A stretch of DNA of 26,850 nucleotides from JBFLXN01 sp040755715 [NCBI: Candidatus Edwardsbacteria bacterium] (GTDB taxonomy: Bacteria > Edwardsbacteria > AC1 > JBFLXN01): NCBI GenBank assembly GCA_040755715.1, contig JBFLXN010000017.1:1-26850 (forward strand), in the 5' to 3' direction. The position numbers were made by a program, and so were the translations under genes. Shown in pieces: positions 1 through 6,398 of the stretch. The notes below the pieces were generated by a model, which searched no databases, was not told the DNA's origin, and was given only the letters and a program-made list of their open reading frames with translations. The stretch's first letter is position 1; the number at the start of each line of letters is the position of its first letter.

Positions 1-24
1 TTTCTTATGCAACTGTTTTGCCAT
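1..24 (-). CDS. 5' end of a minus-strand gene (first 8 codons, cut by window edge)
   Basis: Reading leftward from position 24 gives ATG and seven further codons, MAKQLHKK, before the sequence ends. A strong Shine-Dalgarno (AAAAAGGAGGG on the minus strand, 33-43) lies about 9 bases upstream, and a TATAAT (51-56, minus strand) could be its -10 box. The start is well supported by these signals, but eight residues do not identify the product. The N-terminus is similar in style to some integrase-type transposases, which is only a weak impression. Confidence 0.45.
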
Positions 25-63
25 AATCCAAACCCTCCTTTTTGGGTTAGATTATAGCAGTTT

Positions 64-120
64 AAGAGTTCACTTTTGAACTTTAAATTCGCTAAAAAGA
101 GTTCACTTTTGAATTTTAAA
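64..120. repeat. Tandem pair of 24-bp direct repeats with an internal palindrome
   Basis: Positions 64-87 and 97-120 are the same 24-bp unit with one difference (C/T). Each contains GTTCA-CTTT-TGAAC, a perfect inverted repeat in the first copy and one base short in the second. The pair lies between the divergent starts at 24 (minus) and 205 (plus), so it could be an operator or a small repeat remnant. The sequence does not decide between these. Confidence 0.5.
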
Positions 121-141
121 TGACAAACATTCATTTTTTTC

Positions 142-171
142 TTGACAACACTATCCATTGTGTTTTAAAAT
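142..171 (+). promoter_or_regulatory. nrdR-nrdD promoter with an NrdR box in its spacer
   Basis: TTGACA at 142-147 and TAAAAT at 166-171, 18 bases apart, form a sigma70-like promoter. The spacer contains ACACTATCCATTGTGT (148-163), an imperfect palindrome matching the known NrdR box pattern (ACAC, AT-rich centre, GTGT). A repressor bound there would cover the space between -35 and -10. This predicts autoregulation of nrdR and control of nrdD. NrdR boxes usually occur in pairs; I see no convincing second box. Confidence 0.72.
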
Positions 172-204
172 ATACTTACTACAAAATAAAGGATTTTTCC
201 CACC

Positions 205-702
205 ATGAAATGTCCTACTTGCGGTTTTCCAAAAAACAAAGTAATTGACTCCCGTTTGACTAAGGATGCGGAAGCGATTAGGCGTCGCCGTCAATGCTTG
301 AGTTGTGGCAAACGTTATACTACATACGAGTATATTGAATCACCATTGATGGTAGTAAAGAAGGATGGTCGGAGAGAAGCCTTTGACCGGGAGAAGATTA
401 TTAAGGGAATGCGTAAGGCTTGTGAAAAGCGTCCTATTAGTATTGAAACGCTGGAGAAGACTGTTGACGGAATAGAAAATGAAATGCAAAACTTGGGCAA
501 GACTGAGGTAACCAGCGCGGAAGTTGGTGAATTAGTAATGAAGGCCTTGCGAGAGTTAGATGGCGTGGCCTATGTCCGTTTTGCTTCAGTCTATCGTTCT
601 TTCAAGGATACCACAGAATTTATGGAAGAAGTTAAGAGACTGATTGAAACGAGCAAAGCCCATCTCCCTCCTGAAATAGAATCAACCGAAAAAATGATTT
701 AA
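205..702 (+). CDS. nrdR: NrdR, ATP/dATP-sensing repressor of ribonucleotide reductase genes
   Basis: This is a 165-residue protein of normal NrdR length. An N-terminal zinc ribbon has C3, C6, C31 and C34 followed by KRYTTYE, and an ATP-cone spans about residues 49-139 (KKDGRREAFDREKI). NrdR senses the ATP/dATP balance through the cone and represses ribonucleotide reductase genes at NrdR boxes. Its own promoter carries such a box and its neighbour 36 bases downstream is nrdD, so it probably controls both. The ATG lies about 40 bases from the -10 box. The upstream ribosome site (AAAGGA, 187-192) is moderate and a little far from the start. Identification is secure from motifs and context. Confidence 0.96.
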   Translation: MKCPTCGFPKNKVIDSRLTKDAEAIRRRRQCLSCGKRYTTYEYIESPLMVVKKDGRREAFDREKIIKGMRKACEKRPISIETLEKTVDGIENEMQNLGKTEVTSAEVGELVMKALRELDGVAYVRFASVYRSFKDTTEFMEEVKRLIETSKAHLPPEIESTEKMI

Positions 703-738
703 GTTCATCTTTTTATTTGATAAAAATTGGAGGCTACA

Positions 739-3246
739 ATGCAGTTAGAAAGAATTATTTTTTCAGATGAGACCCAGTCAACGGAGACATTTCTTCTTCA
801 GGAACCACGATTTCTCTTTGAAGAAGAGAAGGTCAAAGCTTTACATCACAATTTGGCCGAAAGACTTTTCTCATTGATACAAAAGAGAAATGGCAATATT
901 GTTAAATTTGAAAAGAAAAAGATTGCTGAAGCGATCTTTAAAGCCGCAGAAGCAGTTGGCGGAACTGATAAAGAAATAGCCGAAAGACTTTCAGATGAAG
1001 TAGTCCTCTATTTGTATTCAAGCAAAGGCGACCACCTTCCATCAGTAGAAGAAATTCAAGATGCAGTAGAAAAGGTCTTGATTGAAAAGGGGCATGCTAA
1101 AACAGCCAAGGCTTATATTCTATATAGAGACCAGCGGGCAAAGATTCGCCAGCAAAAAATCATCCTTAGTCAAGAAACAGTTCCGGAAGAAAGCGATGCG
1201 ACAGATTTAGCCCTTTTTGTAAGGGTTTCTGAAGACAATATTGTAGAATGGAATAGAGAAAGAATTGTGGCGGCGTTGGTCAAAGAAGCATCAGTCCCAG
1301 TGACTCAAGCCGAGAAGATTGCCCGAGAAGTAGAAGAACAGATTATTAACGCCAAGGTTAAACGAATCACTTCGGCTTTAATTCGTGAATTAGTTGATGC
1401 TAAACTCATTGAACACGGTTTAGAAGATGCTCGGAAAAAACACGCCCGATTGGGTCTACCCGTGTTTGATGTAGAAAAGGCACTGACATTCAGGAATCGT
1501 GAAAATGCCAATATTCCCCATAATCCTGAAGCCACTAATATGACTCTGGCTGAGGCTATTAACAAGCAGTTCGCGCTCCTGAAAGTTTTTTCGCAAGATG
1601 TAGCCGATGCCCATATGCGAGGGGACATTCACCTTCACGACCTCGGATTTATCAATCGTCCGTATTGCTCAGGACAAAGCCTTGAATATGTTAAGAAATT
1701 CGGTTTGAATCTGCCTAATGCCCTATCTATTGCCAAACCAGCCAAGCATCCTGATACTCTGCTTGCTCATATGGTAAAATTCTCAGCCGCTCTACAGGGA
1801 CACTTTGCCGGAGCCATTGGCTGGGATGCGGTGAATATCTTCTTTGCTCCGTTCTTGGTCGGTCTCTCTGAAAGAGAAATTCATCAACTTGCCCAGATGA
1901 TGGTCTTTGAATATTCTCAGCAATCAGTGGCTCGGGGGGGGCAGGCAATCTTTTCCGATTTAAATATCTATTGGGAAATTCCTAAACATTTTGAAAGTGT
2001 AGAAGCCATTGGACCGGGAGGGAAATACACCGGTAAAAAATACCTTGATTACTTATCAGAAGCGCAAAAGTTTGCTTGGGCATTGTTTGATGTCTATAAA
2101 GAAGGTGATGGCACTGGTCGTCCTTTTTTCTTTCCAAAACCTCAGGTTCATATTACGGAAAAATTCTTTCAAACTCCAGGATATGAGGAGTTCCTTCTGC
2201 ATATTGCTGAAGTCTCTAGTGAAAAAGGGAACACCTACTATGTTTTTGACCGGGGGCAAACAGCGAAAATCTCTGAATGCTGTCGTTTAGCATTTAAGTT
2301 GGAACAGTCTGACTTTGAAGATGCAAGGCATCCCTGGAAGATGCGATATTGCGCTCTCCAAAATGTTACCTTGAATCTGCCCCGCATCGCCTATTTAGCT
2401 AAAGGTGATGACAACAAACTTTTTGACAAATTAGAAGATTTTTTGCGTTTAGCAGTTAAGGGACATCTACAGAGAAAGCGATTTATAGAAAGACTATTGG
2501 CAATGAAAGATAAAGGTCCGCTGGCTCTATTGACAATGGAGCGCGATGGCGAACTATATCTTAGAATGCAGAGGGCAACTTATCTCATCGGTATTCTCGG
2601 CTTGAACGAAATGGTTCAAATTCATAAAGGACAACAATTACATGAATCACCGGAAGCCTTTAAATTTGGACTTAAGGTGATTGCTTTTCTGCATTTTGAA
2701 GCAAAGAAACTTTCGGCAGAACACAATATGCGTTTTGTCTTGGAACAAACACCGGCAGAATCTACCGCCTTTAGATTTGCCAAACTTGATTTGGAACATT
2801 TCCCCGAGCAGGCAGAAAAGGTAGTCAAAGGAAATATTAAACAAGGGATGATTTATTATACAAACTCTACCTATCTCAATGTTGGTGCAGATATAGACCC
2901 AATTACCCGTGTTAGGGAAGAAGGGAGATTCCATGACCTGATTGAAGCAGGTGCTCTTTCTCACATCTGGCTGGCTGACTCTAGGCCGCCAAAAGAATCA
3001 ATTGCCAATTTCGTGGTCAAGACATTCCGACATTCCCGCAATTCTCAAATCGCCTTTTCTCCAGAATTTACTACTTGCAATTCCTGCAACAAAGTTATCC
3101 GAGGACTTTACCAGGAATGCCCGAGTTGTGGCTCAAAAGAGGTAGATGGAATTACTAGGGTGACCGGCTATTTTACTCGCATTTCAGGCTGGAACAAGGG
3201 GAAATTAGGAGAACTAAAAGACCGCTACAGAAATAAGGAATGGTGA
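739..3246 (+). CDS. nrdD: Anaerobic (class III) ribonucleoside-triphosphate reductase, catalytic subunit
   Basis: NrdD reduces ribonucleotides to deoxyribonucleotides without oxygen, using a glycyl radical installed by the activase NrdG. The protein has 835 residues. Two ATP-cone segments occupy about residues 47-135 and 155-235, then the catalytic barrel follows (RPYCSGQSLEY, ISECCRLAF). A zinc site (CNSC...CPSC) and the radical loop RVTGYF with glycine near residue 810 lie at the C-terminus. I chose ATG 739 because GGAGG at 729-733 has correct spacing; a TTG at 727 is open but overlaps that site. Two cones make it longer than many NrdDs. No nrdG is in this window, and the next gene overlaps by 7 bases. 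Confidence 0.96.
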   Translation: MQLERIIFSDETQSTETFLLQEPRFLFEEEKVKALHHNLAERLFSLIQKRNGNIVKFEKKKIAEAIFKAAEAVGGTDKEIAERLSDEVVLYLYSSKGDHLPSVEEIQDAVEKVLIEKGHAKTAKAYILYRDQRAKIRQQKIILSQETVPEESDATDLALFVRVSEDNIVEWNRERIVAALVKEASVPVTQAEKIAREVEEQIINAKVKRITSALIRELVDAKLIEHGLEDARKKHARLGLPVFDVEKALTFRNRENANIPHNPEATNMTLAEAINKQFALLKVFSQDVADAHMRGDIHLHDLGFINRPYCSGQSLEYVKKFGLNLPNALSIAKPAKHPDTLLAHMVKFSAALQGHFAGAIGWDAVNIFFAPFLVGLSEREIHQLAQMMVFEYSQQSVARGGQAIFSDLNIYWEIPKHFESVEAIGPGGKYTGKKYLDYLSEAQKFAWALFDVYKEGDGTGRPFFFPKPQVHITEKFFQTPGYEEFLLHIAEVSSEKGNTYYVFDRGQTAKISECCRLAFKLEQSDFEDARHPWKMRYCALQNVTLNLPRIAYLAKGDDNKLFDKLEDFLRLAVKGHLQRKRFIERLLAMKDKGPLALLTMERDGELYLRMQRATYLIGILGLNEMVQIHKGQQLHESPEAFKFGLKVIAFLHFEAKKLSAEHNMRFVLEQTPAESTAFRFAKLDLEHFPEQAEKVVKGNIKQGMIYYTNSTYLNVGADIDPITRVREEGRFHDLIEAGALSHIWLADSRPPKESIANFVVKTFRHSRNSQIAFSPEFTTCNSCNKVIRGLYQECPSCGSKEVDGITRVTGYFTRISGWNKGKLGELKDRYRNKEW

Positions 3247-4040
3247 AGCGTCGTATTTTTCAAATATTTTCTACGATTATTAGCAATGGTTATTTTCCTG
3301 CCATCTTCAAAAACAGCATTTATCAGGGATTGCTGAAAGGAATCTGCCATCCTGGCCTCAATTGTTATGCCTGCCCTTTAGCTTTTGCCTCCTGTCCTAT
3401 CGGAACTCTCCAGCATTTTGTCGCTATCAGAAGTTTTCCCTTCTATTTACTTGGCTTTTTAGGAACTATCGGTGCAACTGTTGGCAGAATGAGTTGCGGC
3501 TGGGTTTGTCCATTTGGATTCTTGCAGGAATTACTTTATAAAATCAAAGTACCCAAGATTACTTTGCCACATTTTTTTTCTTATGTTAAATATTTAACTT
3601 TGATTATTTTAGTTTTATTAGTTCCTTTTCTTAGTGGTGAGCCCTGGTTTTCCAAACTTTGCCCAGCGGGGACTTTAGAAGGGGGTATTTTCCTTTATCT
3701 CTGGAATCCTGAGACAGGTCCACTTTCTGGTTTAAGACCACTATTTGGAGTTCTCTTTGAGTGGAAATTAGTGATATTGGGAGTTTTCCTGTTATTGATG
3801 CTATTTATTAAAAGACCATTTTGCCGAACTGCTTGTCCCCTTGGGGCAATCTATTCTCTTTTCAACAAGGTAAGTATTTTGAGATTGGAAATAGATTTGA
3901 GCAGGTGTGATCGTTGCAATGTTTGCCAGAAGATTTGTCCGATGGATATTAAAATCTACGAATCTCCTAATGATTTGGAATGTATTCGCTGTCTGCAATG
4001 CCTAAAGAAATGCAGGTTTATAAGAAAGAGATTCTTTTAG
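3240..4040 (+). CDS. NapH-like membrane 4Fe-4S ferredoxin-type protein
   Basis: This 266-residue membrane protein has about three to four hydrophobic segments (for example near residues 60-85, 115-133 and 175-192). Cysteine motifs of the NapH/CcoG type occur on both halves: CGWVCPFG, CRTACPLGA, then two C-terminal clusters, CDRCNVCQKICP and CIRCLQCLKKC. These fit two 4Fe-4S clusters plus the CxxxCP motifs typical of quinol-linked electron transfer proteins. Its ATG overlaps the end of nrdD by 7 bases, which implies translational coupling. A role in feeding electrons to the NrdD/NrdG activation system is an inference from that overlap only. It does not look like NrdG, since there is no CxxxCxxC radical-SAM core. 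Confidence 0.85.
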   Translation: MVKRRIFQIFSTIISNGYFPAIFKNSIYQGLLKGICHPGLNCYACPLAFASCPIGTLQHFVAIRSFPFYLLGFLGTIGATVGRMSCGWVCPFGFLQELLYKIKVPKITLPHFFSYVKYLTLIILVLLVPFLSGEPWFSKLCPAGTLEGGIFLYLWNPETGPLSGLRPLFGVLFEWKLVILGVFLLLMLFIKRPFCRTACPLGAIYSLFNKVSILRLEIDLSRCDRCNVCQKICPMDIKIYESPNDLECIRCLQCLKKCRFIRKRFF

Positions 4041-4086
4041 AGGTCTCTTTTAACTTGTACAACTTATTGATTAAGAGAGGTATGTT

Positions 4087-4504
4087 ATGAAGAAATGTAT
4101 ACTTGTTTTGACTGCCTTCTGTTTGTTTCAGTTTGGTAATTTCAGTTCGGTCTATGGAGTAAATACTGAAATGGTCACCTGCTATGAGGAGCTAAAAGGA
4201 CCGGAGCTAGATGACACTAAGATTGCGGCGGTAAAGGACATAGTCATTTGTCGGGATGTGGCTAGTTTCCGCCTTAAAGAAGGAAAAATCTATTTGTTGA
4301 AACGTAAAGCAAGAAAATGTTCCGGATGATTTTAAGATGTATGTGCCCATTACAGTTGAATTTGAAGGAAACAAATTTGCCCGGACGAGAATTCTAATTG
4401 ATAAACCCGTAAAAGAATTTTCCTTCCCACCATTTCCACTTGGGCCCAAGAAAGTAATCTTCAATGATTTCCATTCAGTACTCTGTAAGGTTGAATATGA
4501 ATAG
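4087..4504 (+). pseudogene. Internally deleted remnant of a secreted M1-type peptidase
   Basis: The first open frame (4087-4329) encodes a signal peptide (MKKCILVLTAFCLF) and about 55 residues including DVASFRLKEGKIYLLK, which resembles the N-terminal start of large exported M1-family aminopeptidases. It stops at TGA 4327-4329. From about 4309 a different frame runs to TAG 4502-4504 and reads VPDDFKMYVPITVEFEG...ILIDKPVKEF...FNDFHSVLCKVEY, which resembles the C-terminal beta-domain of the same kind of protein. The catalytic middle (HEXXH) is absent. I read this as one gene with a large internal deletion, the junction near 4302-4312. The family call is from recognition and is moderate; the frame break is directly visible. 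Confidence 0.55.
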
Positions 4505-4537
4505 AAAGAATTGAAATCCTAAATAGGCTGTTTACCT

Positions 4538-4933
4538 ATGCAACTCCTTGACGACGAGATGTGTTTTGCTTGCGGGAAGAAAAATGAGCAGGGGCTGAAA
4601 CTGTCATTTACACAGGATAAAGACGGTGTAGCCCGAGCTTTTTTTACACCGGAAAAGAAATATCAGGGCTGGAACGGAATTTTGCACGGCGGTATCATCT
4701 CTACTTTGCTTGACGAGGCAATGGCTCAGGCGGCGGCAGCCAAAGGGCTAAAGACTGTGACAATTAAATTGAACATTCAGTTTAAAAAACCTGCTATTAT
4801 TGGTGAGAAGATTCTTTTAGAAGGTAGCATTAAGGACGATTCTAAGAAAATCGTTCATTCCGAAGCAATTCTAAAGAGAGAAGACGGGACTATTTTGGCT
4901 TTAGCCCAGGGGAAATTGGTTAAAAGGAAATAA
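4538..4933 (+). CDS. PaaI-family hotdog-fold thioesterase
   Basis: This is a 131-residue single-domain protein. The segment GILHGGIISTLLDEAMAQAA (about residues 47-66) is the signature of the PaaI/YbgC-like hotdog fold, with the HGG turn and a carboxylate on the long helix that act on acyl-CoA thioesters. The N-terminal MCFACGKKNEQGLKL motif is common in this subfamily and may bind metal or be structural. Such enzymes hydrolyse acyl-CoA; the substrate cannot be read from sequence. It follows the peptidase remnant and ends 43 bases before rimO. I do not see a strong Shine-Dalgarno. The upstream ATG at 4538 gives the expected N-terminus. Confidence 0.88.
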   Translation: MQLLDDEMCFACGKKNEQGLKLSFTQDKDGVARAFFTPEKKYQGWNGILHGGIISTLLDEAMAQAAAAKGLKTVTIKLNIQFKKPAIIGEKILLEGSIKDDSKKIVHSEAILKREDGTILALAQGKLVKRK

Positions 4934-4976
4934 GAGTTCACTGAGTTTATTGGGTTTTAAACTCAACAAACTAAAT

Positions 4977-6398
4977 ATGAAAATATACTTCATCAGTCTC
5001 GGTTGTCCTAAAAATTTAGTTGATAGCGAAGGGATACTTGGAACACTTGAGAGAATGGGGCATAGAATTGTTGATGAAGCCGAACAAGCGGACACTATCA
5101 TCATAAATACCTGCGCTTTTATTAAAGAGGCAAAACAAGAGTCAATTGAAAAAATCTTAGAAGCAATAGAAGTAAAAAAGAAGAATCGTAGCAAACTTCT
5201 GGTCATTGGCTGTCTTTCCCAGAGATACAAAGATTCTCTTATTACCGAAATCCCCGAAGTTGATGCCTTCCTGAAACTTGATGACTATCCGAAACTTTTT
5301 AAAATACTTAGATCCTCTTGCAAAATTGACTGCTCTAAACTTAGATTTCATTCTGAAAATTTATATTCCTCAAGAAAACTTCTTACACCCAGTCATACCG
5401 CTTATCTAAAAATTGCTGATGGATGCAATAACCACTGTAGTTATTGTACAATTCCCTTAATTAGAGGTCCATACCACAGTCGCCCACTTGAGAAAATCCT
5501 TAAAGAGGCAGAAATACTAGCAGAGAAAGGAGTAAAAGAAATTAACCTCCTTGCACAGGACACTACACTTTATGGAATAGACCTCTCCAGGAAACCAAAA
5601 CTCGCCACTCTTCTCGGTAAACTCTCCACCATACAAGAAATTAAGTGGTTGAGACTACTATATACTCATCCTGCACATTGGACCGATGAATTACTTGAAT
5701 TTATCTCTTCTAATAGGAAAATTTGCAAGTATTTAGATATTCCTATTCAACATATTTGTGATGATATTTTGAGGGCAATGAATAGGGGAGTGGGTGAGAA
5801 GGAAATTAGGAATTTAATTTCTTCCGTGAGAAAAAATATTCCAGGGGTAACTTTGCGAACCTCTATAATCGTAGGTTTTCCAGGTGAGACAGAGAGGCAT
5901 TTCAGGAAACTTCTGGATTTTGTAGAAGAAATGGAGTTTGAAAGATTGGGAGCATTTATCTATTCTAAGGAAGAAGGAACGGAAGCTTTTAGTCTTCCAA
6001 ATCAAGTTCCTGAGAGAGAAAAGAAAAAGAGATACGAAAGAATTATGGAAGCACAACAGAAAATTGTTAGAAAAAAGAATAAGTCTATGATTGGGAGGAC
6101 ATTGAAAGTTCTGTTGGACACAGAAATAAGGGGAGGGAGATTCACCTCGTTGGATATTGAAAAAACATCCAGGGTGAAACATCAATATCTAACGGGGCTC
6201 ATTGGAAGAACTGAAGGAGACGCTTTGGAGATAGACCAATTGGTTTGGGTTCACTCCGCTAGAAAGTCATCTTCGTTTCCAACCTTACGGTCAGGGCTTT
6301 CTAACGAGGTGAAAGGAAATAGGAGTAGGGTGGGAGACTTCGTAAAGGTAAAAATCACTGAAGCGAAAGAATATGATTTAATTGGGGAAATAGTATGA
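4977..6398 (+). CDS. rimO: Ribosomal protein S12 methylthiotransferase RimO
   Basis: RimO is a radical-SAM enzyme that adds a methylthio group to a conserved aspartate of ribosomal protein S12. The 473-residue product starts MKIYFISLGCPKNLVDSEG, the RimO form of the N-terminal UPF0004 domain, with C10 and CAFI as cluster ligands. CNNHCSYCTIP is the radical-SAM triad near residues 158-168. A TRAM domain ends the protein (GDFVKVKITEAKEYDL). A TTG at 4950 is also open, but ATG 4977 gives the family N-terminus. Residues about 425-446 are extra compared with the family and correspond to an imperfect palindrome at 6251-6312. The stop overlaps the next start by 4 bases (ATGA). Confidence 0.95.
   Translation: MKIYFISLGCPKNLVDSEGILGTLERMGHRIVDEAEQADTIIINTCAFIKEAKQESIEKILEAIEVKKKNRSKLLVIGCLSQRYKDSLITEIPEVDAFLKLDDYPKLFKILRSSCKIDCSKLRFHSENLYSSRKLLTPSHTAYLKIADGCNNHCSYCTIPLIRGPYHSRPLEKILKEAEILAEKGVKEINLLAQDTTLYGIDLSRKPKLATLLGKLSTIQEIKWLRLLYTHPAHWTDELLEFISSNRKICKYLDIPIQHICDDILRAMNRGVGEKEIRNLISSVRKNIPGVTLRTSIIVGFPGETERHFRKLLDFVEEMEFERLGAFIYSKEEGTEAFSLPNQVPEREKKKRYERIMEAQQKIVRKKNKSMIGRTLKVLLDTEIRGGRFTSLDIEKTSRVKHQYLTGLIGRTEGDALEIDQLVWVHSARKSSSFPTLRSGLSNEVKGNRSRVGDFVKVKITEAKEYDLIGEIV
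6251..6312. repeat. 62-bp imperfect palindromic element inside rimO
   Basis: The arms TCACTCCGCTAGAAAG (6251-6266) and CTTTCTAACGAGGTGA (6297-6312) match at 13 of 16 positions when one is inverted, with a further ACC...GGT pairing inside. The segment falls between LVWV and VGDFVKV of the TRAM domain and keeps the reading frame. It looks like a dispersed palindromic element that inserted in frame. Confidence 0.6.

Noticed and set aside
1305-1628. Long minus-strand frames inside nrdD
   Set aside because: They are shadows of a strongly conserved coding region and lack start signals.
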